Positions 1-6,367 of a stretch of DNA of 8,124 nucleotides are shown in pieces (positions within the stretch are counted from its first letter, which is position 1; every line of letters starts with the position of its first letter). The notes below the pieces were generated by a model. That model had not been told where the DNA came from, ran no database searches, and worked only from the letters and a program-made list of their open reading frames with translations. Where the stretch lies: the NCBI GenBank assembly GCA_030433395.1, contig JAUILX010000041.1, positions 1 to 8,124 on the forward strand. Reading direction: 5' to 3'. Made by a program: the position numbers and the translations under genes. This DNA is from Chlamydiia bacterium (lineage in GTDB: Bacteria; Chlamydiota; Chlamydiia; Chlamydiales; JACKPQ01).

Positions 1-464
1 TTATTGAGGAGTGCTTGCATCATTTTGTGGCCGCCGCCACTAGCTGCTTGGTAGGTGGATGCGACAATGCGTTTAATGGGGCTGTGCGCATGTAGTGGAT
101 GAAGAGCCATGAGTGCAATGGAGGCTGTACAGTTAGGAGAGGCAATAAGCTGCGATGTCGAAATCAAATGGCCGTTGATCTCAGGAATGATTAAGGTAGC
201 TGTACCGCGGAAATGGCTGCTACTGTCGATCACTTTGCAGCCACTAGCTAGGGCATGAGGGATGTGTTCTTTTGAGACAGCAGAGCCTGCTGCAAAAAAG
301 GCAAGGTCAATTTGTGACCAGTCAATTACGCTTAGAGCTTGGATTGAGCCGCGTGAGGTGCGAGCGTAAAGAGAAATTTGCGAGCAGGCAAATGCTCTTT
401 TAGTGAGTTGATTGTGAATTTCCTGGCCAACAAGACCTGAGGCTCCAATAATTGCTACGTGCAT
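1..464 (-). CDS. asd: Aspartate-semialdehyde dehydrogenase, N-terminal part (runs off left edge)
   Basis: This enzyme reduces aspartyl-4-phosphate to aspartate semialdehyde with NADPH in the cytosol, the branch point to diaminopimelate/lysine, threonine and methionine. Translating the minus strand from ATG 464-462 gives 154 residues without a stop. Visible motifs in order are the Rossmann loop GASGLVGQE (7-15), FFAAGSAVSKE (55-65), VIDSSSHFR (77-85), IPEIN (91-95), the catalytic cysteine in SPNCTA (about 108-113), ALHPLH, and STYQAASGGG (about 135-144). This order and wording fit Asd rather than the related ArgC, which has HPNCY and no VIDSSSxFR. The C-terminal half, with the catalytic His and Arg motifs, lies outside the window. 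The RBS is weak. The gene lies 43 nt downstream of the beta-helix pseudogene on the same strand. In Chlamydia asd sits between dapB and lysC (from memory), but dapB is not upstream here. Confidence 0.9.
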   Translation of the reverse strand, partial: MHVAIIGASGLVGQEIHNQLTKRAFACSQISLYARTSRGSIQALSVIDWSQIDLAFFAAGSAVSKEHIPHALASGCKVIDSSSHFRGTATLIIPEINGHLISTSQLIASPNCTASIALMALHPLHAHSPIKRIVASTYQAASGGGHKMMQALLN

Positions 465-507
465 ATTAGCCACTATAGTTCATTAGCATGAATTTTGTAC
501 AGGTCGG

Positions 508-1502
508 TTATGGGCATCCACCAATCGGGACAAAGGTGATTGTTCCAGATGTAGAAATCGTGCCGGTGTTTTCTGCTTGTACGCTAGCAAGGGATGGAGG
601 GGCAGGGGATTGAAGGCTAAAGTCTGGCGAGCCCCCATCTGCGCTTGACGTGTTTTCTCGTAGTTGCAAGCACATCGCAGCGTCTGTATTCGTTTGTTCT
701 GCAACAAACCCAGTGCTTGTATTTCCGTTGAGTGTGTTATCGTTAAATATTAAATTAAGAGTGCATGGTGATGAAGTGTCAAAGGCTTGAAAATAGGCGC
801 CATTGTCGCCATTTGAATTGATGATGTTGTTTGTTGCTGTAACGTTGCTGAAAGTGGCTGGTACAAGAAAACCTGTTCTATGAAGAAAGTTAATGCCGTC
901 GCTTGTCGACCCGGAGATTGTATTAGCATCAAGTCTAAGGGTTAGGCCTCTAGGGGCCTGCGAGCCTAGGGTTTTAAATTGCACTCCATGAGATCCTGAT
1001 CCAGCGATGGTGTTATTTCTAAGGGTATAAGTTGAGCTTGCAGATTTAAAACTTAGGCTTTCATAAAAGCCTTCTGTGCCACTATTGCTGATGGTGTTAT
1101 TTGCAATGGTTAAATTAATAAAACTTGGCGAACACTGAGTTGGTGGTTCAGAAAGATGCCTCTTGACGTGGGATTGTTGATCACGTTATTGCTAAATTGG
1201 ACCTGGGAGACCGAATCAAAGGATTCAAAGAGAAACCCTCTGCGATCTCCATTCAATTCATTGTTCGTGATTAAGATCGTATGTGTTCCTTCATTTAAAT
1301 TCAGTCGGCATCCTGATTGGCTGCTATTTGACCAGCTGTTATTTTGTATCGTTATGTTAACGCGAGTTGCGGATCAACTCCCTTAACCGATGCCATCGGC
1401 CTCAATGTGCTTTAAGGTGACTCTTGGTTGAAAGTCGGTTTGTCCAAAGGCAGCACAAAACGGAAGGCAACAAATCAAGCTGTAAAAAACCTTTTTAATC
1501 AT
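508..1502 (-). pseudogene. Secreted right-handed beta-helix repeat protein, broken by three 1-nt indels
   Basis: ATG 1502-1500 opens a typical signal peptide, MIKKVFYSLICCLPFCAAFG, followed by QTDFQPRVTLKHIEADGI. The frame then meets TAA (1385-1383) and TGA (1376-1374). Removing one G at 1387/1388 and adding one A at the GTTAAC site (1356-1361) restores IVKGVDPQLALNITIQNN and removes both stops. The frame then runs through several N-N-x-I/L...G units to a further break at about 1140-1155, before TAA 1112-1110. Adding one base there joins it to PPTQCSPSFINLTIANNTI and the remaining open frame to the stop at 510-508. The repaired gene is 996 nt, 331 residues. The repeats of about 28-30 residues, with NNTI cores and small or polar turns, are typical of parallel beta-helix (PbH1-like) surface or secreted proteins. 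No catalytic motif is recognised. Neighbouring genes are intact, so decay is more likely than poor sequence, but assembly error is not excluded. Confidence 0.75.
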
Positions 1503-1553
1503 AGATCTTCGTATAGCAGGGTTGTTAAACCTGGGCAAGATAATCACAATTTT

Positions 1554-1562
1554 TGTTATGAT
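1554..1562 (+). promoter_or_regulatory. Extended -10 promoter for the gmhA operon
   Basis: TGTTATGAT contains the extended -10 TGn followed by TATGAT, one mismatch from TATAAT. No good -35 stands 16-18 nt upstream (the region around 1534-1539 is poor), which is usual for extended -10 promoters. The start point would be about 1569, giving a short leader of about 17 nt that holds the gmhA Shine-Dalgarno. It is the only convincing promoter in the 83-nt gap before gmhA. It is placed by eye only. Confidence 0.5.
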
Positions 1563-1575
1563 GGCATGAAAAATT

Positions 1576-1583
1576 GGAGAAGG
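1576..1583 (+). promoter_or_regulatory. Shine-Dalgarno of gmhA, decides the start
   Basis: GGAGAAGG lies just ahead of ATG 1586, with its GGAG core 6 nt upstream. A TTG at 1574 is in frame and would add MEKV, but it would begin before and run through this ribosome site, so ATG 1586 is the better start. Confidence 0.65.
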
Positions 1584-1585
1584 TT

Positions 1586-2170
1586 ATGACTCAGACTACC
1601 ACCATTCAAAATGCTATTGCTCATTCTGTCAATGAAGCCATCGAGGCTGCCCAAGCCTTAAAGGGGGCCAAACCATTCATTGAAGAGGTGGCAACAGCCA
1701 TCGCTGAAGGGTATAAGCGGGGCAATAAAATCATCATTGCTGGCAACGGTGGCAGCTTGTGTGATGCAATGCACTTTGCTGAAGAGATGACTGGCTATTT
1801 TAGACATAAGCGCAGAGCGCTTCCAGCGATTGCCCTAGCTGATCCTAGCCATATGAGCTGCGTTGGAAATGATACGAGCTACAATGACGTCTTTTCTAGG
1901 GGCGTTGAAGCTCACGGAGTTGCAGGCGATATTTTTATTGCTTTGACAACGAGTGGTAATTCGCAAAACCTGGTGCAGGCTGTTGATGCTGCAAAAGAAA
2001 ATGGGTTAACAACCGTTGCCTTTTTGGGAAAAGCTGGAGGGAGGCTTAAAGGCGTTTGCGACCATGAGTGGATCGTGTCGGGCTTTCCTTATTCTGACCG
2101 GGTGCAAGAAGCTCATATGGCAGCCATTCACATCATCATCGAAATGATTGAAAAGGTGCTCTTTGATTAA
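1586..2170 (+). CDS. gmhA: Sedoheptulose-7-phosphate isomerase (phosphoheptose isomerase)
   Basis: GmhA converts sedoheptulose 7-phosphate to D-glycero-D-manno-heptose 7-phosphate, the first committed step to the ADP-heptose of the LPS inner core, in the cytosol as a tetramer. From ATG 1586 the protein has 194 residues, close to the 192 of E. coli GmhA, and it is a single SIS domain. Visible are the phosphosugar loop AGNGGS (52-57), CDAMHFAEEMTG (59-70) with the catalytic-base glutamate, SCVGNDTSYNDVFSR (91-105), the second phosphate loop TTSGNS (121-126), and RVQEAHM (172-178) with the catalytic histidine at 177. The motifs separate it from KpsF/KdsD isomerases, which carry CBS domains, and from DiaA. 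It is the first gene of the five-gene operon and its 3' end overlaps the lpxK start. No other heptose genes (hldE, gmhB, hldD) lie in the window. Confidence 0.93.
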   Translation: MTQTTTIQNAIAHSVNEAIEAAQALKGAKPFIEEVATAIAEGYKRGNKIIIAGNGGSLCDAMHFAEEMTGYFRHKRRALPAIALADPSHMSCVGNDTSYNDVFSRGVEAHGVAGDIFIALTTSGNSQNLVQAVDAAKENGLTTVAFLGKAGGRLKGVCDHEWIVSGFPYSDRVQEAHMAAIHIIIEMIEKVLFD

Positions 2171-3122
2171 TTGGATCCTATGGACTGGTGCAGCAGTCAA
2201 AAACTGGCTCATTGATCGTGGATGGATTCAGACGATGCGCTCAGAGCTGCCCGTAATTAGCGTTGGGAATTTGGCTCCGGGTGGTTCCGGTAAAACAGCG
2301 CTTGTTCAATGGCTTGCTGAGCGGTTGAATGAACCTGCTGTGCTGACGCGTGGCTACAAAAGCCAGCTTGAATACAAGAGTCCAACACTTATTGGTTCTA
2401 TTGTAGATCCAAAGATTTGTGGTGATGAGCCAGCGATGCTTGCCCGGTTAGCCGTTCAGCCCAAAGTTATTGTCGGGAAAAATCGTCGGAAAAGCGCCAA
2501 GCTTGCAAAAGCTGTTGGGGCGCGGGTGATTATTTTAGATGATGGCATGCAGTATCGCTATCTTAGGCGTGATGTAGAAATTGTAATGCTTTCAAAAAAC
2601 GATTTAGATGGAAAGATTTTGCGAGAGTCTCCAAGAGCTTTAAAACGTGCCGACCTGATCGTTATTATGGATGCGTATGACAAAAATGATTGCAGCGTGC
2701 TATTACGAAAGTTGGCGCGTATAACAAGTGCGCCTGTAGTGGGGGCTCATTATGAGCTACCCAATTTGCAAGGACAGGATGTCGCTGCTTTTTGTGCTCT
2801 TGGAAAACCTGAGCGGTTTTTTGAAGACCTTAAAAGAGCTGGCGCAAACGTTGTTGCAACAAAAGCCAAACGGGATCACAAAGCCTTTAGCGAGGTTGAA
2901 CTGAAAGCGTTTGCAAAAGCTACAGGTGCAAAACTTGTATGTACACGTAAGGATGGGGTAAAGCTAAAAAATATAGACATCCCCATCACAGTTATTGATG
3001 CAGATTTAAACTTTGCCTTTGGCTACGAGCACATTGAGGGGATGCTACGTGAAATTATGGATAAAAATCTTAATCGGTCTCGGTCTCGGTCTGATCACCG
3101 GGATTGTTTTATATCTACTTAA
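2163..3122 (+). CDS. lpxK: Tetraacyldisaccharide 4'-kinase (lipid A 4'-kinase)
   Basis: LpxK phosphorylates the 4' position of the tetraacyldisaccharide 1-phosphate to form lipid IVA at the inner face of the cytoplasmic membrane. The chosen start is TTG 2163, with AAAAGG at 2151-2156 at 6-nt spacing, giving 319 residues. An upstream TTG at 2148 would add five residues. No in-frame ATG precedes the P-loop. Motifs in this numbering are an N-terminal amphipathic or hydrophobic segment (1-20), PVISVGN (30-36), Walker A GGSGKT (40-45), GDEP (87-90), and the catalytic LDDGMQYRYLRRD (125-137), where families usually have DDGFQ. Length is normal. The start overlaps the gmhA stop by 8 nt. The last about 20 residues (from MDKNLNRSRSRS) form a basic tail lying entirely inside the next gene, gltT, and do not look like a conserved LpxK end. 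Confidence 0.9.
   Translation: MINWILWTGAAVKNWLIDRGWIQTMRSELPVISVGNLAPGGSGKTALVQWLAERLNEPAVLTRGYKSQLEYKSPTLIGSIVDPKICGDEPAMLARLAVQPKVIVGKNRRKSAKLAKAVGARVIILDDGMQYRYLRRDVEIVMLSKNDLDGKILRESPRALKRADLIVIMDAYDKNDCSVLLRKLARITSAPVVGAHYELPNLQGQDVAAFCALGKPERFFEDLKRAGANVVATKAKRDHKAFSEVELKAFAKATGAKLVCTRKDGVKLKNIDIPITVIDADLNFAFGYEHIEGMLREIMDKNLNRSRSRSDHRDCFIST
3036..3041 (+). promoter_or_regulatory. Shine-Dalgarno of gltT inside lpxK, decides the start
   Basis: GAGGGG lies 7 nt before GTG 3049 and inside the lpxK coding region. The resulting N-terminus, VKLWIKILIGLGLGL, is the usual first membrane helix of the family. An ATG at 3013 would add twelve polar residues ahead of that helix and has no comparable ribosome site. 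Confidence 0.7.
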
Positions 3123-4308
3123 TCATTACGACGTTGCTGAATTAGAAGGTTTCAAAGGTTTTCTCAACACAGTTGGGCAAGCTTTTATCAACTTGTTAAA
3201 GATGCTCGTTGGCATTATGCTTTTTTCATCGCTTGTCAGTGGTATTTGCCATTTGCATGATCCGAAAAAACTCAGTCGTATTGGTTTTCGTACAATTGGA
3301 TTCTATATCATCACCACCATGATTGCGATTGCAACTGGAATTTTGCTTGCCTTTATTTTTAAACCTGGTAAAGGACTAAATTTTGATTTGCCAGCTAATT
3401 ATGTTGTGAGCGCTCAGCCGATGCAATTTTTAGATTTTTTTGTTAAGTTGATCCCATCAAACCCCTTTCATGCATTTGCAGAAGGCAATATTTTGCAGAT
3501 CATAGTCTTTGCGATTTTGTTTGCCGTAGCAATTACGATGTCGGGAGAAAAAGGGAAGCCGATTTTACACGTTATTGAGTCCATTTTAGAGACCATGTAT
3601 ACGCTCACCCATTTTATCATGCGCTTTGCTCCGTACGGTGTTTTTTCTCTCATCGCAATTGCAATTGGTACAACCGGTTTTGGTGCCGTTGTACCACTTG
3701 TTAAATTTTTAGCGTGTAACTACATCGCTTGTTTGATTCAAATTTTTGTGATTTTTACAGTTTCTCTGCGAGTGCTTGCACGCCTTGAAATTGCACCCTT
3801 TTTTAAAGGAATGAAAGATGCCATCGTACTGGCCTTTTCAACCAACAGCAGCACAGCAACACTGCCGGTGTCTTTAGAGTGCGTACGCGATCATCTTGGT
3901 GTATCAGAAGATATTTCAGGCTTTGTTCTATCACTTGGTTCTACGATCAATATGAACGGCGCAGCAATTGGCCAAGCGATTTCAGCCATTTTTATAGCTG
4001 AGGCCTATGGGCTAGAGCTTAGTGTATTAAAAATTTGCATTCTATTTATTGTTTCTCTTGTTTCTGCCATCGGAGCAGCAGGCATTCCAGGAACGGGGCT
4101 CATTATGCTATCGGTGGTCTTAGGAGCTTTAGGGCTGCCGCTTGATCCATTTGGGGCCTTTGCCCTTATCGCAGGTGTCGATCGCCTGCGCGAAATGATT
4201 TCTTCCGTTGTTAACGTCCTAGGTGATGCCGTTGCAGCCGTTTTCGTGGCCAAATGCGAAAATCAGATTGATACAAAACAGTATCATGCGGTAACCTGGC
4301 TAGAATGA
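3049..4308 (+). CDS. gltT: Sodium/dicarboxylate (or neutral amino acid) symporter, GltPh/DAACS family
   Basis: This is a secondary transporter of the inner membrane (SLC1/DAACS fold, trimeric elevator mechanism), importing amino acids or C4-dicarboxylates with cations. From GTG 3049 it has 419 residues, normal for the family. Hydrophobic helices run throughout. Hairpin 1 reads AFSTNSSTATLP (262-273), TM7 has NMNGAA (301-306; GltPh has NMDGT), and hairpin 2 has GIPGTGL (346-352). TM8 reads GVDRLREMISSVVNVLGD (376-393), keeping the cation-site Asp, Asn and Asp. The position equal to GltPh R397, which binds the acidic side chain, is Ser385. The HP1 Arg276 position is Asn266, and D394 is Glu382. 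So glutamate/aspartate specificity is doubtful despite the chlamydial name gltT. The gene overlaps lpxK by 74 nt and the next gene by ATGA, and it keeps the lpxK-gltT-sucB order of Chlamydia. Confidence 0.88.
   Translation: MKLWIKILIGLGLGLITGIVLYLLNHYDVAELEGFKGFLNTVGQAFINLLKMLVGIMLFSSLVSGICHLHDPKKLSRIGFRTIGFYIITTMIAIATGILLAFIFKPGKGLNFDLPANYVVSAQPMQFLDFFVKLIPSNPFHAFAEGNILQIIVFAILFAVAITMSGEKGKPILHVIESILETMYTLTHFIMRFAPYGVFSLIAIAIGTTGFGAVVPLVKFLACNYIACLIQIFVIFTVSLRVLARLEIAPFFKGMKDAIVLAFSTNSSTATLPVSLECVRDHLGVSEDISGFVLSLGSTINMNGAAIGQAISAIFIAEAYGLELSVLKICILFIVSLVSAIGAAGIPGTGLIMLSVVLGALGLPLDPFGAFALIAGVDRLREMISSVVNVLGDAVAAVFVAKCENQIDTKQYHAVTWLE
3075..3092 (+). repeat. (CGGTCT)x3 hexanucleotide tandem repeat in the lpxK/gltT overlap
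   Basis: Three perfect CGGTCT units are read in two frames: as an RSRSRS-type run near the end of LpxK and as the GLGLGL stretch of the first GltT helix. The unit length is a multiple of three, so gain or loss of a unit would change both proteins by two residues without shifting either frame. Confidence 0.8.
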
Positions 4309-5465
4309 GCAATGAAGAGTTTACTGTTACACTCCCTAAGTTAGGGGAGAGCATCATGAGCGCCACTGTAGTACAGTGGTTCAAAAAAGAAGGCGAGCAC
4401 ATTTCATTAGATGAGCCTTTGCTTGAAGTGTCCACTGATAAGGTTAATAGTGAGATTCCATCGCCTGTAAAAGGGACTGTCAAAAAAATTCTTGCACAGC
4501 CTGACACCGAATTAGATGTAGGTGCGCCGCTTGCTGTTATTTCTACAACTGATGCACCCATTGCAAAAGCAGAAATCAAAGTCGCTGAGCAAAAAACTAC
4601 TTGCGGCGCCTCGATGAGCAGTTTTTATTCTCCCTCAGTTCTGCGTCTAGCTCAAGAAAAAGGTTTAGGCGTTGATCAATTGGCTAAAATGCAAGGGTCA
4701 GGGGCTGGCGGTCGTATCACCAAAAAAGATTTAGAAAACTACAGCCCTACACAGGCACCAGCAATTCAAGCCGGTGAAACTGAGCAAATACAATTAAGCG
4801 GCATGCGCAAGATGATTGCTGATAAAATGGTGCAATCAGCAACAGAAATTCCACATGCAACACTTGTAAGTGAAGTTGATGTCACCGATGCACTTGCTCT
4901 CATTGCAAAAGAAAAAGAGGCTTTTACCAAGAAGCACGGCGTCAAGCCAACGATCACAGCGTTGATAGCCAAAGCTATTAGCGTTGCAGCAGGCCAATAC
5001 CCCATGTTCAATGCAACCTTTGATGGCAGCACACTTTCAAAGCATGCCTCTGTCAACATCGGTATTGCAGTGAGTCTTGAAAAAGGGCTCATGGTCCCTG
5101 TGATTCTAGAAAGTAATACGAAATCCATTCCAGAGATAGCAAAATCCGTTGCTGATTTTGCAGCCCGTGCTCGGTCCAACACTCTCAATCCAGATGATGT
5201 GCAAAATGGCACCATTACCATGACAAACTTTGGCATGGGCGGAACGCTCATTGGCATACCAATCATTCGCCACCCAGAAGTAGCTATCATCGGCATTGGC
5301 GCTATCGAGCGAAAGGTCGTGCCAACAGATGATGACAATTTTGTCATTCGCAAAAAAGTCTATATTTCCTGTACCTTTGACCATCGCGTCATTGATGGCA
5401 TGGACGGCTGTCACTTTCTTGCAGCCCTTAAAAAGCACCTCGAGCAAGACCATTCATTAACATGA
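4305..5465 (+). CDS. 2-oxo acid dehydrogenase E2, dihydrolipoamide acyltransferase
   Basis: E2 forms the core of a 2-oxo acid dehydrogenase complex and moves the acyl group from lipoamide to CoA. The protein has 386 residues in the standard E2 order: one lipoyl domain (about 5-81) with the lipoylated Lys46 in EVSTDKVNSE, a hinge, a peripheral subunit-binding domain (108-146, SPSVLRLAQEKGL...GAGGRITKKDL), a second short hinge, then the catalytic domain (about 160-386), with MTNFGMGG (306-313) and the active-site DHRVIDG (359-365, His360 and Asp364). It appears fully functional. The acyl substrate (acetyl, succinyl or branched chain) cannot be fixed from sequence. The orthologous position in C. 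trachomatis is annotated sucB_2 (from memory). ATG 4305 overlaps the gltT stop as ATGA and the RBS is poor, so translation is probably coupled. No E1 or E3 gene lies nearby. Confidence 0.92.
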   Translation: MSNEEFTVTLPKLGESIMSATVVQWFKKEGEHISLDEPLLEVSTDKVNSEIPSPVKGTVKKILAQPDTELDVGAPLAVISTTDAPIAKAEIKVAEQKTTCGASMSSFYSPSVLRLAQEKGLGVDQLAKMQGSGAGGRITKKDLENYSPTQAPAIQAGETEQIQLSGMRKMIADKMVQSATEIPHATLVSEVDVTDALALIAKEKEAFTKKHGVKPTITALIAKAISVAAGQYPMFNATFDGSTLSKHASVNIGIAVSLEKGLMVPVILESNTKSIPEIAKSVADFAARARSNTLNPDDVQNGTITMTNFGMGGTLIGIPIIRHPEVAIIGIGAIERKVVPTDDDNFVIRKKVYISCTFDHRVIDGMDGCHFLAALKKHLEQDHSLT

Positions 5466-6367
5466 AACTGTTTCTATTTTGCTTGATTGGCTATTTCCTT
5501 TTTGCAGAGCCAATCCGCCATGAGATGCATTTGCAAGATGATACCTTAACCTATTATGTAGATCTTCCAAACACTGAAAAGAGCATGCCTCTTGTACTTG
5601 TTGTAGAAGGGTCTTATTGTGACAATACAGGACCTCAGAGTATTCTTCGTTTACATGAGGTTATAGGAAATAGCTTTGCCTCGGTATCAATTGGAATGAC
5701 AACTCTTGAACGTCGAGGAGTTGATGGTGATGACATTGATGTTGCAAAATATCACGCCTTTAATACACCAACACAAAGACTATTAGACCATATCGAGTTG
5801 GTTCACCACTTGCGTTTGCATCCACCAGAATCGTGGAATGGCCAGTTATTCATTCTTGGTGGCAGTGAAGGCGGCCCCATTGCAATCAAGTTATCAAAGG
5901 ATACCGAGCCTTCAGCCTGTGTTGCTCTTGTAGGCTGTGGAGATCAAACTTTTAAAGAGTATATCTGGCAATCACTTAGCCAAGCGCCAGTATGGCGACA
6001 CTTTTACATGATGTGTAACGGTGATATGCCATTTACCCGTAAGGCTTATGAAAAGCACGTTGCACAAATGAAATCCAATCCCGTAAGCGATCAATTTTGG
6101 TATGGGCAGACTTATCTTTATTGGGCCGATGCCTTGGATCAATGCGAGATGGATGCTTTTTTACAATTAAAATGCCCTGTATTTGTTGTCGCAGGGACAA
6201 AAGATCTTGAATGTCCCTCAACGGATCGCCTCATAGCACAAGCAAAAGAACAAAATCAGGATGTGACCTACTTGCGTGTAGATGGAATGGGGCATGATGT
6301 TTTAAATCCCCAATGGGAAGTCATGCCAAAAATCTTAGAGTTCTTAACTGATAAAACGATGCAGTGA
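5462..6367 (+). CDS. Exported alpha/beta-hydrolase, unknown substrate
   Basis: The protein has 301 residues and begins with a likely Sec signal peptide (MKLFLFCLIGYFLFA, cleavage about 15-16, no lipobox), so it probably acts in the periplasm or outside. The rest is an alpha/beta-hydrolase fold: strand LVLVVEG (44-50), a nucleophile elbow GGSEGG (133-138) with Ser135, an acid candidate Asp248 in VAGTKD, and the catalytic His278 in GMGHDV. The complete triad predicts an active esterase, lipase, acylaminoacyl hydrolase or peptidase; the sequence does not decide which. Several cysteines (53, 153, 159, 185, 228, 238, 251) could form disulfides in an export compartment. ATG 5462 overlaps the E2 stop as ATGA, making it the last gene of the operon. 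Its 3' end overlaps that of the convergent ATPase gene by 24 nt. In Chlamydia the place after sucB_2 is held by kpsF (from memory). Confidence 0.82.
   Translation: MKLFLFCLIGYFLFAEPIRHEMHLQDDTLTYYVDLPNTEKSMPLVLVVEGSYCDNTGPQSILRLHEVIGNSFASVSIGMTTLERRGVDGDDIDVAKYHAFNTPTQRLLDHIELVHHLRLHPPESWNGQLFILGGSEGGPIAIKLSKDTEPSACVALVGCGDQTFKEYIWQSLSQAPVWRHFYMMCNGDMPFTRKAYEKHVAQMKSNPVSDQFWYGQTYLYWADALDQCEMDAFLQLKCPVFVVAGTKDLECPSTDRLIAQAKEQNQDVTYLRVDGMGHDVLNPQWEVMPKILEFLTDKTMQ

Noticed and set aside
479..492. TTCAT-TAGC-ATGAA inverted repeat between the pseudogene and asd
   Set aside because: A 5-bp AT-rich stem is expected by chance; no T-run follows and it is unlikely to be a terminator or operator.
1156..1386. 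76-codon open frame on the plus strand within the beta-helix region
   Set aside because: The minus strand reads coherent beta-helix repeats across the same bases; the plus reading has no ribosome site or motif.
1510..1538. Minus-strand promoter TTGCCC, 17 nt, TATACG for the beta-helix gene
   Set aside because: The hexamers are fair, but the start would fall on the ATG at 1502, leaving no leader. Kept as a weak possibility only.
4766..5353. 195-codon open frame on the minus strand opposite the E2 gene
   Set aside because: It lies wholly inside a well-supported E2 catalytic domain, is compositionally odd, and matches no family; a shadow of the real gene.
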